Positions 5,202 through 13,304 of a stretch of DNA of 16,943 bases are shown here, in pieces. Position numbers and translations under genes: made by a program. Numbering within the stretch: position 1 is the first letter of the stretch; each line of letters starts with the position of its first letter. Origin of the DNA: Saccharofermentans sp. (lineage in GTDB: Bacteria > Bacillota_A > Clostridia > Saccharofermentanales > Saccharofermentanaceae); the NCBI GenBank assembly GCA_024692105.1, contig JAILMZ010000026.1, forward strand, positions 1 to 16,943. The letters are read 5' to 3'. Under the pieces are notes generated by a model. That model did not search any database and was not told the origin of the DNA. It saw nothing but the letters and a program-made list of their open reading frames with translations.

Positions 5202-7562
5202 ATGAACGACAGGCAGACGCAAAGCGAGAGCAGCGTTGAATTCAAGCTGCAAGAGGTTGCGGACAGAGTCAAGGGACTCAGAATGGACATGGGGCTTACT
5301 CCCGAGGAAGCTGCGGCAAGACTCGAGATTCCCGTAGAAGAGTATGTGAGCTTTGAATCCGGTACACAGGACTTCAATTTCACGTTCATCTATAAGTTTG
5401 CAAACATGGCAGGTGTCGAGATCTCCGACATCATGGAAGGTTCTTCCCCTGCGCTTACCGAATATGCGGTAACAAGGAACGGTCAGGGAAGCCCTATCAC
5501 AAGACGTACCGGATACAAGTATCAGCGTCTGGCTTCCAGATTCAAGAATAAGCTCTGCGAGCCTTTCCGCGTCGTAGTTCCTTATTCCGAAGAGGCACTT
5601 AATCCGCCTTATCATCTCGTATCACACAACTACCAGGAGATGAACATCGTAGTCAAGGGTACTCTCAAGGTCATCATCGGAGATTCTTCCGAGGTCCTTC
5701 ACGAAGGCGATTCGATCTACTTCGATTCCACCCAGCCTCACGGCGAGTTTGCTCTTGGCGGCGAGGACTGCGTATTCTATGCGATCATCCTTAACCCCGA
5801 AGCATGGGGCAAGGGCGAGAACTACACCACGCCTTATAACTCCGAAGAGATGCGTACCGACAACGTTACAAACGTTGATGCGGCTAATCTCGAAGATCCG
5901 GTCTATGCCCGTTACCTCAACGGCGTTCTCGATGAGAACGGCACGATGGTCGACGTTGACGTAAACGTTCCCGCTTGCAAGAAGTTCAACTTTGCATTCG
6001 ACTGCGTTGATGTTATCGCAGACAAGAATCCTGACAAGCTCGCTATGCTCTGGGTCGCAAAGGACTGCGTAACCGAGAAGCGATTCACTTTCGCAGACAT
6101 CAAGAAATATTCCAACATGACTGCGAACTACTTCAAGTCATTAGGCATCGGCAAGGGCGACAAGGTCGTTCTCGTACTCAAGCGCCACTATCAGTTCTGG
6201 TTCGCAATGATGGGTCTCGAGAAGCTCGGTGCGGTTGCCATCCCTGCAACACACCTCCTGCGTGACCACGACTACGAATACCGCTTCAACGCTGCAGGCG
6301 TTAAGGCTGTCTTCTGTACAGCTGACGACGATGCTGCAGACGAGGCAGAGAAGGCAGCGAAAGCATGCGGAGTCGAGACACTCGTTCTCTGCAACGGTTC
6401 AAGACCCGGATGGCACGACTTTAACGAAGAGTTCAAGAACTGCTCTGATGTTTTCGAGCGTCCTGAAGACTATGCGTGCGGTTACGACCCGATGGTAATG
6501 TTCTTTACTTCCGGTACATCAGGCTACCCCAAGATGGCTCTGCATTCTTACATGTATGCGATCGGCCACATCCCTACGGCAAAGTACTGGCAGAACGTTG
6601 ACCCTAACGGTCTCCACTTCTCCATCTCCGATACCGGCTGGGGTAAGGCGCTCTGGGGCAAGCTCTACGGCCAGTGGCTCTGCGAGGCACCTGTCTTCAC
6701 ATTTGACTTTGACCGCTTCAAGCCAGAAGAGATCCTCCCGATGTTCAAGAAGTACAACATCACGACATTCTGCGCACCTCCGACAATGTTCAGGTTCTTC
6801 ATCAAGGAAGACCTCTCGAAATACGATCTGTCTTCACTCAAGTATGCAGTTACTGCAGGCGAAGCTCTGAACCCCGAGGTCTTCAACAAGTTCATGGAGG
6901 CTACCGGAATCAGGCTCATGGAGGGCTTCGGCCAGACAGAGACAACTCTCGTAATCGCAAACCTCGTAGGATCCAAGATCAAGCTCGGTTCCATGGGCAA
7001 GCCCAATCCGCTCTACGATGTTAAGATCCTCGATCCCGACGGCAACGTATGCAAGCCCGGTGAGACAGGCGAGATCTGCATCAACACGCAGAACTATCAT
7101 CCGAAGGGACTCTTCCTTCAGTACTACCTCGCACCCGAGCTCACCAGCGATGCATGGCACGACGGCTGGTATCACACAGGTGATACTGCATGGATGGACG
7201 AGGACGGATACATCTCATATGTCGGACGTACTGACGATGTCATCAAGTCTTCCGGTTACCGTATCGGACCCTTCGAGATCGAGAACGTCATCATGGAGCT
7301 TCCTTATGTACTCGAGTGTGCCGTTACCGGCGCTCCTGACCCGCAGGGTGTCAGAGGCATCGTCGTAAAGGCAACCATCACTCTCGTTAAGGGAACCGAG
7401 GGCACAGATGAACTCAAGAAAGAGATCCAGCACTACGTCAAGGAGAAGACTGCTCCTTACAAGTATCCCCGTATCGTCGAGTTCGTAGATGAACTTCCCA
7501 AGACCTTCAACGGTAAAATCATGAGAAAAGCCATCAGGAACGACGACAACAAGAACGCCTGA
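5202..7562 (+). CDS. HTH-cupin-AMP-forming acyl-CoA ligase fusion
   Basis: 786 residues in three modules. Residues about 15-80 form an XRE-type helix-turn-helix (GLTPEEAAARLEIPVEEY at 31-48). Residues about 120-197 form a cupin (EMNIVVKGTLKVIIGD at 146-161, then HEGDSIYFDSTQPH at 167-180), as in HTH-cupin regulators. Residues about 255-780 are a full adenylate-forming enzyme: TSGTSGYPK (436-444), GFGQTETT (575-582), HTGD (658-661), GRTDDVIKSSGYRI (675-688) and PKTFNGKIMRK (766-776) with catalytic Lys772. DTGWGKALWGKLYG (477-490) fits the medium-chain/branched acyl-CoA ligase branch. It should turn a carboxylate, ATP and CoA into acyl-CoA, AMP and PPi; the substrate is not readable. The ATG at 5202 has AAGGAGG 8 nt upstream; the GTG at 5097 in the same frame lies inside the T-box and is rejected. 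It is monocistronic and T-box controlled, and may also regulate itself. Confidence 0.9.
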   Translation: MNDRQTQSESSVEFKLQEVADRVKGLRMDMGLTPEEAAARLEIPVEEYVSFESGTQDFNFTFIYKFANMAGVEISDIMEGSSPALTEYAVTRNGQGSPITRRTGYKYQRLASRFKNKLCEPFRVVVPYSEEALNPPYHLVSHNYQEMNIVVKGTLKVIIGDSSEVLHEGDSIYFDSTQPHGEFALGGEDCVFYAIILNPEAWGKGENYTTPYNSEEMRTDNVTNVDAANLEDPVYARYLNGVLDENGTMVDVDVNVPACKKFNFAFDCVDVIADKNPDKLAMLWVAKDCVTEKRFTFADIKKYSNMTANYFKSLGIGKGDKVVLVLKRHYQFWFAMMGLEKLGAVAIPATHLLRDHDYEYRFNAAGVKAVFCTADDDAADEAEKAAKACGVETLVLCNGSRPGWHDFNEEFKNCSDVFERPEDYACGYDPMVMFFTSGTSGYPKMALHSYMYAIGHIPTAKYWQNVDPNGLHFSISDTGWGKALWGKLYGQWLCEAPVFTFDFDRFKPEEILPMFKKYNITTFCAPPTMFRFFIKEDLSKYDLSSLKYAVTAGEALNPEVFNKFMEATGIRLMEGFGQTETTLVIANLVGSKIKLGSMGKPNPLYDVKILDPDGNVCKPGETGEICINTQNYHPKGLFLQYYLAPELTSDAWHDGWYHTGDTAWMDEDGYISYVGRTDDVIKSSGYRIGPFEIENVIMELPYVLECAVTGAPDPQGVRGIVVKATITLVKGTEGTDELKKEIQHYVKEKTAPYKYPRIVEFVDELPKTFNGKIMRKAIRNDDNKNA

Positions 7563-7592
7563 TCACCAGATAGATCTGAGTTTGATAACGGA

Positions 7593-7623
7593 GGCTGCCC
7601 CGGATGAGGCAGCCCCCTTTTTT
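7593..7623 (+). terminator. Terminator of the acyl-CoA ligase gene
   Basis: GGCTGCC (7593-7599) pairs with GGCAGCC (7608-7614), followed by CCC and six T (7618-7623), 30 nt after the stop. It has no T run on the other strand and overlaps the last codon of the converging gene. Confidence 0.85.
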
Positions 7624-8350
7624 ATGACGCGATATACCACATTGACTTGAGTGTGAGCGAGTGCCGGCTCTCATGGCCCGACATCTCCCAGCATTTGCCC
7701 TCTGACCCTATCGCTTCGAGCAGGTCTTCCGGTGAACCTATCTCCGGCAGGGCAAGATGTCTTATATCCGCAAGCGAAGCAAGTTCGCCCTTCCGCCTGA
7801 GAAGGAGACAGTGCCGTCTGTCGTACAGGGCAACGTCTTCTAAGTCCTCCCTCTTGAGGACCTGATTCCTGATCACGGGCAATACCGAATTCCTCGGATT
7901 GATCACCGCGGCACTTATCCCGTCAGATTCGATGAATCCTATGTCCGTTTGAACGGACTGAGCCTCCCTGTACAGATCGAGTATCGCCTGCCTTACCGCC
8001 CTTACGGTCGGCTCCTTATACTCTTCGGAGATAGCCGATCCCGTAACGAGAGCCTTATAGATATAGGCAAAGAGCGTGAGTTCCTTTTTCTCTGCACATG
8101 TCAGGAAAAAGTCCGAGACATTCTGCTGGACCTGAACATCTGCGACACATCCCAGGACCGTATACAGGTGTTCAGCATCGGCCGGGTTTGTCCTGATATT
8201 TACGGGACCGCTGCCGTCTGAGATGTCTTCGGAAAGATAGTACGGAATGATCGCAGCAGGAGCGCGCTGCAGTCTCAGGCACAATACCGCAACGGTAAGG
8301 AAACCTTCGAATGTTCCGTCATACACATAACTGTACTGCCGGCCTTGCAC
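7622..8350 (-). CDS. DUF4130/TIGR03915-like putative DNA-metabolism protein
   Basis: 242 residues. The N-terminus, YVYDGTFEGFLTVAV (8-22), matches the opening of the DUF4130/TIGR03915 family (YDGSFEGFLT), proteins of unknown activity that usually sit beside a radical-SAM gene (TIGR03916) and are thought to act in DNA modification or repair. The middle part (VSDFFLTCAEKKELTLFAYIYKAL) also fits loosely. The C-terminal half (about 150-242) is less like the family as I know it, and no radical-SAM gene is adjacent. The start codon is GTG (MQGRQ), chosen because AGGAGGGG lies about 8 nt upstream. The gene is alone, with its own promoter. Family membership rests mainly on the N-terminal motif. Confidence 0.6.
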   Translation of the reverse strand: MQGRQYSYVYDGTFEGFLTVAVLCLRLQRAPAAIIPYYLSEDISDGSGPVNIRTNPADAEHLYTVLGCVADVQVQQNVSDFFLTCAEKKELTLFAYIYKALVTGSAISEEYKEPTVRAVRQAILDLYREAQSVQTDIGFIESDGISAAVINPRNSVLPVIRNQVLKREDLEDVALYDRRHCLLLRRKGELASLADIRHLALPEIGSPEDLLEAIGSEGKCWEMSGHESRHSLTLKSMWYIAS

Positions 8351-8393
8351 CTTGTGATCCCCTCCTTCGCCCTTTGGCTTCTAAATTAGGGTC

Positions 8394-8422
8394 ATATTAT
8401 CACGCGGGAAAGCGCTTTGCAA
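8394..8422 (-). promoter_or_regulatory. Promoter of the DUF4130-like gene
   Basis: On the minus strand TTGCAA (8422-8417), a 17-nt spacer and TAATAT (8399-8394) form a good sigma-A promoter, with a leader of about 40 nt before the GTG start. Confidence 0.7.
8407..8420. promoter_or_regulatory. Palindromic operator candidate (cre-like)
   Basis: GGAAAGCGCTTTGC contains the perfect palindrome AAAGCGCTTT (8409-8418) and matches the LacI-family/CcpA cre form TGAAAGCGCTTTCA at 11 of 14 positions. It overlaps the -35 box and spacer of the DUF4130-like promoter, a place where a bound repressor would block transcription. The regulator is unknown. Confidence 0.45.
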
Positions 8423-8474
8423 ACATTTGTTCGGTTGTTTTTGGAAAAGTTTGAGTTAAGGCCTATTAATGGGA

Positions 8475-9908
8475 CTATATGGCCTTGTATATCCTCAGGA
8501 CATCATCGTCGTAGACGATCTCGTATTTGTCATTGCTTTTGAGATAGCCGTCGATGGCATCTACCGTGTTGACCGCAAACCAGTTGAATCCGTACTTGTC
8601 GATGAATTTGTCGTAGTCGATGTCACCGGATACGACCTGTGCCATCTCGGTGTTGATCTCTTTGTCGCCGGCTATGCCCGGACCATAGATGTCGGGACGC
8701 GCATCGTAATAGACTTTGAATCCGCTGAAGGTAAAATAGCTTCCCGAATTAAAATCCGTAAACAACACAACATCATCACCGGTGATGTAGCTTGCCACAT
8801 CATTCTTGATCTCTTCGGGATAAACATAGTAGTAGACCATGGCATCGGGGATCTTGATAAATCCGTAGATTATTATGGCAACCGCTCCGGCAGCCTTCAG
8901 TGCTGCAACTATATATTTACCTTCGAGCTGCGTGGCAAGAGCCACTAACGGGATCATCAGCATCCAGAGGCAGCGCGAATAACAGCATGCGCATATCACG
9001 CTTCCTGCAGAAGCAAATATAAGCCAGAGAGGGATTTTCTTTATAAGTAGCACAGCCAGAACGATAACTGCCGCAACGCACAGCATGTTTATGCTCTTCA
9101 TCTCGGGACTGCTCATCTCTGCTATCGGGAATATTCCGACATCTCCGAGCGTCTTTACGAGATAGAGCGTTCCGTTGATACCATACGGATTAACAAGAGT
9201 TGCCAAAGCTCCGACAGCGAGAGCGCCTAAGGCATAAAGATCGATCGACGGTTTCTTTCCGTCCTTTAGTTTGGGGATGAAGCAGCAGATCCAAAGCATC
9301 GGGAATATGATGTTCGATATCTGCCAATTCGCCTGGAATACGAAGATGCCTGCCACCTTCAGGTAAAAGAGGATGATGTCTTTCGTGCTGTGCTTGTCGG
9401 AAGCAAAGAAACGCTTGAGGACGATCATCAATAATACCGAGAGTGTGATGGTCAGCGCGTACGGTCTTGTGGTAGATACCCACAGATTGCAGATGATAAT
9501 GGCTGACAGGGAAAGTCCCATCGCAAAACTCTTCTGCTTTGTAAACTCAGAGGCAAACAGGTAAAGCGAACCGTAAAGGACCGCTATCATCAGTAATCCG
9601 AGGATCTTGATCCCCATGAATCCGTTCCAGGAATAGAAAGCATAATTCACGACGCAGCAGAGCCACTGCTGTATGATCGTCGGAACATCTTCGGTTATAA
9701 GCCAGTAAGCTGTCTCCGGAAGCTTGTGGTTCGTTACGATATATCTTCCGGTCTCGATCAGAAAATAACTGTCGTAGTCAGGGTTGTATTTGAAAGCATA
9801 AAAGGCAGCAACAGATATCGTGCTGACCGCCATAAAGATAACGGTGATAAGCAATATCAGATCCTTGTGATCGGAAAAAGCTTTTTTTAATCCGTTCTTG
9901 CTGCCCAT
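8475..9908 (-). CDS. GT-C-like polytopic membrane protein
   Basis: 477 residues with about ten hydrophobic helices between residues 17 and 352, then a soluble C-terminal domain (about 355-477). Several segments resemble GT-C-fold membrane glycosyltransferases and their uncharacterised relatives: an Asp in the first outside loop (NPDYDSYFLIETGRYI, 42-57), RPYALT (148-153), NPYG (240-243), and a C-terminal FTDFNSGSYFTFSGFKVYYD (383-402) followed by ARPDIYG, echoing the GGYL...DGR.D.Y pattern of that family. These enzymes use polyprenyl-phosphate sugars at the outer membrane face; activity here is not shown. It starts 79 nt after a lipoprotein gene, with AAGGAGC at the ATG and a terminator hairpin in between, so it probably depends on readthrough. 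Confidence 0.7.
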   Translation of the reverse strand: MGSKNGLKKAFSDHKDLILLITVIFMAVSTISVAAFYAFKYNPDYDSYFLIETGRYIVTNHKLPETAYWLITEDVPTIIQQWLCCVVNYAFYSWNGFMGIKILGLLMIAVLYGSLYLFASEFTKQKSFAMGLSLSAIIICNLWVSTTRPYALTITLSVLLMIVLKRFFASDKHSTKDIILFYLKVAGIFVFQANWQISNIIFPMLWICCFIPKLKDGKKPSIDLYALGALAVGALATLVNPYGINGTLYLVKTLGDVGIFPIAEMSSPEMKSINMLCVAAVIVLAVLLIKKIPLWLIFASAGSVICACCYSRCLWMLMIPLVALATQLEGKYIVAALKAAGAVAIIIYGFIKIPDAMVYYYVYPEEIKNDVASYITGDDVVLFTDFNSGSYFTFSGFKVYYDARPDIYGPGIAGDKEINTEMAQVVSGDIDYDKFIDKYGFNWFAVNTVDAIDGYLKSNDKYEIVYDDDVLRIYKAI

Positions 9909-9923
9909 GTTGCTCCTTAGTTA

Positions 9924-9962
9924 AAACAATCCCCCCGGAAAGCTTCGTGGCAGACCGAGGGG
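9924..9962 (-). terminator. Terminator between lipoprotein and GT-C-like gene
   Basis: On the minus strand CCCCTCGG (9962-9955) pairs with CCGGGGGG (9938-9931), eight pairs including one G-U, around a 16-nt loop. ATTGTTTT follows. The U tract is interrupted, so termination may be partial. The downstream gene's ribosome binding site begins a few bases later. Confidence 0.6.
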
Positions 9963-9987
9963 ATGAAAGTCTGAAATCAAAAGTCGA

Positions 9988-10530
9988 TTACGGCTTGGGA
10001 TATCCGATCTCCTTGAGGAAAGCGTTGACATCTTCAATGTCGCTCTTCTTGTCGCTGGCTGCGATGGCAACAACAACGATGCCGTCCTTGCAGTAAACGC
10101 CGCCGTAGATATCATCATCGTAGAAATCATCAGAATCGGCCTCACCGCTGAATGTGATGTAGCCTGTGGAGTTCTTCTCGTTGTAGCTCATTACGTGCTT
10201 ACCCTCGAAGTCGCCGTCCTTGATCATATCCTCGAAGTCATCATAGTAGTTGTCTTCGAAGAAATCAGCAGCATCTTCCGGATCACCGAACTCATAGAAT
10301 GAGTAGTAGCAATCCCCGTCATAAGCGTAGACAACTGTATCGCAATCGTCGATCCAGGTATCTTCGTCCTCATACTCCCAGTAATCATCTTGCTCTTCAA
10401 GATCAAGAACATCTTCGAGTGCATTCTCGAAAGACTTCTTATCTGTTGCCTTGAAATTAGCGCATCCTACGAGGGAGAAGAGCATAACGCCAGCCATAAG
10501 ACCTGCTGTCAATGCCTTGAACTTTTTCAT
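9988..10530 (-). CDS. Acidic lipoprotein of unknown function
   Basis: 180 residues. The signal peptide (MKKFKALTAGLMAGVMLF) ends in the lipobox LVGC with the lipidated Cys23, so the mature protein should be anchored on the outer face of the membrane. Residues about 36-115 are extremely rich in Asp, Glu and Tyr (for example EYEDEDTWIDDCD and EDNYYDDFEDMIKDGD); the C-terminal third (about 145-180) is less acidic and looks folded. Two further cysteines in the acidic part could form a disulfide. No family recognised. Calcium or cationic-polymer binding is conceivable for such acidity but is inference only. AAGGAAGG precedes the ATG; a promoter lies just upstream and a terminator just downstream. 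Confidence 0.8.
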   Translation of the reverse strand: MKKFKALTAGLMAGVMLFSLVGCANFKATDKKSFENALEDVLDLEEQDDYWEYEDEDTWIDDCDTVVYAYDGDCYYSFYEFGDPEDAADFFEDNYYDDFEDMIKDGDFEGKHVMSYNEKNSTGYITFSGEADSDDFYDDDIYGGVYCKDGIVVVAIAASDKKSDIEDVNAFLKEIGYPKP

Positions 10531-10567
10531 AATCTTACCCTTCCTTTATAAAAAGTTTTGCCCTTTG

Positions 10568-10596
10568 ATTTTACAGTCGTAAGGCCAAAAAATCAA
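10568..10596 (-). promoter_or_regulatory. Promoter of the lipoprotein gene
   Basis: On the minus strand TTGATT (10596-10591), a 17-nt spacer and TAAAAT (10573-10568) form a good sigma-A promoter. The -35 overlaps the tyrS stop codon. The same bases make an 8-bp inverted repeat, TTGATTTT...AAAATCAA, so a weak tyrS terminator is the alternative reading. Confidence 0.6.
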
Positions 10597-11825
10597 CCTA
10601 TCTTGAACTTATGATAATTCTTTTTACCTTTGCGTACGATAGCCTCGCCGTTGGCATCGAAATCGGATTCGGACAGTGTATAGAACTGATCCTCGACAAC
10701 CTGGTCGTTGAGGTATACACCCTTCTGGGCGATCATGCGGCGAGCCTCGCCGTTGGACTTCATGAGTCCTGCCTTAACGAGGGCTGCAGCGATCTGGATA
10801 CCTTCCTTCAGTTCGTCTGCAGTAAACTCAGTGGTCTTCATGTCGTCAGATCTTCCGGCATTCTCGAAGATGTCCTCTGCCGTCTTCTTGGCAATATCGG
10901 CAGCCTCTTCGCCGTGAACGATCTTTGTGACCTCGTAAGCAAGTCTCTTCTTTGCCTCGTTGATCGCGGAATCCGTGAGCTTAGCATACTCATTGATCTC
11001 GTCCATCTCGAGGAATGTGAGGAGCTTCATGCACTTGATGACATCGGCATCGTCAACGTTTCTCCAGTACTGGTAGAAGTCGTATACGGGTGTCTTCTCG
11101 GCATCGAGCCATACTGCGCCCTTTGCAGTCTTACCCATCTTCTTGCCTTCGCTGTTCGTGAGGAGCGTGAATGTGAGACCGTAAACGGAGTCGCCCTTCT
11201 TACGGCGTACGAGCTCCATGCCTGCGAGGATGTTGGACCACTGGTCGTCTCCGCCGAACTCAAGGTTGCAGCCGTACTTCTCGTGGAGGTAGTAGAAGTC
11301 GTAGCCCTGCATGAGCATGTAGTTGAATTCGAGGAAGGACAGACCTTTCTCGAGTCTCTGCCTGTAGCACTCAGCCGTAAGCATCTTGTTAACGGAGAAG
11401 TGTGTTCCAACCTCTCTTAAGAACTCGATGTAGTTGAGGTTCCTGAGCCAGTCTGCGTTGTTTACGATGAGCGCCTTGCCCTCGGAAAAATCGACGACCT
11501 TGCCCATCTGCTTCTTGAAGCACTCGACGTTGTGGTCGATCGTCTCGACAGTCATCATCTGACGCATGTCGGTACGGCCCGTAGGGTCGCCGATCATGGC
11601 TGTGCCGCCGCCCATGAGAGCAATCGGTCTGTGACCAGCCTTCTGCATGTGGCTCATTACCATCATCTGAACGAAGTGTCCGACATGAAGGCTGTCTGCC
11701 GTCGGGTCAAAACCTATATAGAACGATACGCCCGGCTTTGACAGCAGGTCGTAGATCTCGTCTCTGTGAGTTGCCTGTGAGAAATAACCTCTCTCTTCAA
11801 GCGTGTCAAAAACATTCTTGTACAT
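10593..11825 (-). CDS. tyrS: Tyrosyl-tRNA synthetase
   Basis: 410-residue class I synthetase that charges tRNA-Tyr. The HIGH motif is HVGH (47-50), in a Rossmann domain that begins with [24 protein letters not shown] (191-199) is the tyrosine/ATP-site segment. The KMSKS loop is KMGKT (229-233), a common TyrS variant. An S4 RNA-binding domain occupies about 340-405. The start is the ATG of MYKNVF: GGAGGA lies just before it, whereas a TTG four codons earlier would overlap that site. Many Firmicute tyrS genes carry a T-box, but here only 68 nt separate the start from trxB, too short for one; a plain promoter is seen instead. Confidence 0.97.
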   Translation of the reverse strand: MYKNVFDTLEERGYFSQATHRDEIYDLLSKPGVSFYIGFDPTADSLHVGHFVQMMVMSHMQKAGHRPIALMGGGTAMIGDPTGRTDMRQMMTVETIDHNVECFKKQMGKVVDFSEGKALIVNNADWLRNLNYIEFLREVGTHFSVNKMLTAECYRQRLEKGLSFLEFNYMLMQGYDFYYLHEKYGCNLEFGGDDQWSNILAGMELVRRKKGDSVYGLTFTLLTNSEGKKMGKTAKGAVWLDAEKTPVYDFYQYWRNVDDADVIKCMKLLTFLEMDEINEYAKLTDSAINEAKKRLAYEVTKIVHGEEAADIAKKTAEDIFENAGRSDDMKTTEFTADELKEGIQIAAALVKAGLMKSNGEARRMIAQKGVYLNDQVVEDQFYTLSESDFDANGEAIVRKGKKNYHKFKIG

Positions 11826-11861
11826 ATATTCCTCCAATGCCTTTATTTATAAGGCCAATGT

Positions 11862-11890
11862 ATGATACACCGCAGACCGCGTATTAACAA
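11862..11890 (-). promoter_or_regulatory. Promoter of tyrS
   Basis: On the minus strand TTGTTA (11890-11885), a 17-nt spacer and TATCAT (11867-11862) lie just after the trxB stop. The predicted leader is about 30 nt and holds no T-box. Confidence 0.6.
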
Positions 11891-11893
11891 GGT

Positions 11894-12802
11894 TTACCCG
11901 AGTTTGATATAGTCGACTGCCGCAAGTGCTGCCACCGCGCCGTCAGCGCAAGCCGTCGTGAGCTGCCTTACCTTCTTGGTCCTGCCGTCGCCTGCGGCAA
12001 AGATTCCGCGGACGTTAGTCCTGCAGTCCTCACCTGCTTCGATATAACCGCCCGTGAGCGTCACGAGATCCTTGAAGTCTGCCGTTGCAGGCTCCTGGCC
12101 GATCGCAACGAACAGTCCGTCTACGGCAAGTTCTTTCTCCGTGCCGTCTTCCCTGTTTTCGAGAACAACGGACGAGAGCTTTGGTTCGCCCCTAAGTTCC
12201 TTTACGACATAAGGCGTTACGATCTCGAGGTTGGAGATCGCTTTCGCTGCATTAACGAGTGTCTCCTCTGCGCGGAACTCGTTCCTTCTGTGGACCAGAT
12301 ATACCTTCTCTGCCATGCCGCAGAGGTAGATCGCATCTTCAACTGCGGTGTTGCCGCCGCCTGTTACTGCTACCGTCTTTCCTTTGTAGAAAGCACCGTC
12401 ACAAGTTGCGCAATAGGATATGCCCTTGCCGGTAAGTTCTTCTTCGCGGGCTATTCCCATGTGGCGGTTCTTGGCACCGACGGCAAGGACAACCGCCTTG
12501 CATGTATCGGTCCCGCTGTACTCCGTCTTGATCTCGAAACCATCCGCCACGGGGGTTATCTCCGTAACCTTGTCGAACTTGACCACGGCACCCAGCGCTT
12601 CCGCCTGCTTGTAGAGGCTGTCCGCGAAATCAAAACCTGAGATCTTCGCAATCGCGGGATAGTTCTCGACCTCGGGTGTATTGATTATCTGTCCGCCGTA
12701 GGACTCTGCCTCGTAAACGACAGTGCTCATTCCAGCACGTCTCGCATAGATTGCAGCAGACAGACCTGCCGGACCTGCACCTACTATGATTATGTCAGCC
12801 AT
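11894..12802 (-). CDS. trxB: Thioredoxin reductase (NADPH)
   Basis: 302-residue flavoprotein that reduces thioredoxin. The FAD-binding GAGPAG is at 8-13, the redox-active CATC at 131-134, the NADPH-domain loop GGGNTAVED at 148-156, and the HRR of HRRNEFRA at 171-173, which marks NADPH rather than NADH or ferredoxin use. The C-terminal FAD segment AAGDGRTKKVRQLTTACADG is present, with GDGRTK where GDVRD is most usual. It starts 1 nt after the thioesterase stop, with GGAGG in that gene's end, so the two are translated as a pair. Confidence 0.96.
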   Translation of the reverse strand: MADIIIVGAGPAGLSAAIYARRAGMSTVVYEAESYGGQIINTPEVENYPAIAKISGFDFADSLYKQAEALGAVVKFDKVTEITPVADGFEIKTEYSGTDTCKAVVLAVGAKNRHMGIAREEELTGKGISYCATCDGAFYKGKTVAVTGGGNTAVEDAIYLCGMAEKVYLVHRRNEFRAEETLVNAAKAISNLEIVTPYVVKELRGEPKLSSVVLENREDGTEKELAVDGLFVAIGQEPATADFKDLVTLTGGYIEAGEDCRTNVRGIFAAGDGRTKKVRQLTTACADGAVAALAAVDYIKLG

Positions 12803-12803
12803 A

Positions 12804-13235
12804 TCATTCCTCCTTACCGTTTACGATGGCATCGAATCTTTCATGTATCTCGGGATACGATCTTTTGAGTGAGAGGATCTTGCCCTCTGGGCTTATGAAG
12901 CAGTGCTCGCTCGTTCCCTCACACCTGATCTCCTTAGTCGCCTTGTCGTATATCTCATACTTGAGATTGAACCTGACTCCTGTGTATTTGGTCACCTCTG
13001 CCCTGATGATCACTGTGTCGCAATACTTTGCCATTGTCTTATAGCGGGCTGATACGGCAACGACAGGACTTATGATGCCGCCTTCTTCCATGCCCTTATA
13101 TCCGAGTCCGAGTTCTTCGAACAGGACCGTTCTCACTTCCTCGAACCATCTTATGTAATTGGAATGATGTGCGACACCCATCTGATCGGTCTCGTAATAC
13201 TGGACCAGGTGCTCGCATTCGCTGTAAGCCGTCAT
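12804..13235 (-). CDS. YbgC-type acyl-CoA thioesterase
   Basis: 143 residues, one hotdog domain of the 4-hydroxybenzoyl-CoA thioesterase/YbgC family. The active-site segment YYETDQMGVAHHSNYIRWFE (13-32) holds Asp17 and the conserved His23/His24 region. It should hydrolyse short acyl-CoA thioesters; in some bacteria such proteins attend phospholipid or polyketide metabolism, and the substrate cannot be told here. GGAGGAATAT precedes the ATG. It is the first gene of a pair with trxB, with which it has no obvious metabolic link, and is divergent from the TRIC-family gene. Confidence 0.9.
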   Translation of the reverse strand: MTAYSECEHLVQYYETDQMGVAHHSNYIRWFEEVRTVLFEELGLGYKGMEEGGIISPVVAVSARYKTMAKYCDTVIIRAEVTKYTGVRFNLKYEIYDKATKEIRCEGTSEHCFISPEGKILSLKRSYPEIHERFDAIVNGKEE

Positions 13236-13265
13236 ATATTCCTCCGCGCGTGAAAATCTGCGTTC

Positions 13266-13271
13266 ATTATA
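13266..13271 (-). promoter_or_regulatory. Candidate -10 box for thioesterase-trxB
   Basis: A perfect TATAAT on the minus strand lies 31 nt before the thioesterase start. No good -35 element is seen at 16-18 nt, so an activator or another sigma factor may be needed, or the match is by chance. Confidence 0.35.
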
Positions 13272-13304
13272 TATGAAATCAGCCTCTACCGCACCGCATT
13301 TATT

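Noticed and set aside
8458..8486. AAGGCC...GGCCTT inverted repeat around the stop of the GT-C-like gene, considered as its terminator.
   Set aside because: The stem is only 6 bp with a 17-nt loop and no adjacent T run; evidence too weak to list.
10611..11420. Long open frame on the plus strand opposite tyrS (269 codons).
   Set aside because: It is antisense to a clearly conserved synthetase, has no ribosome binding site or recognisable motif, and its composition mirrors the codon bias of tyrS.
11826..11893. Search for a T-box before tyrS.
   Set aside because: The gap is 68 nt and holds only a promoter and a ribosome binding site; no T-box element is seen.
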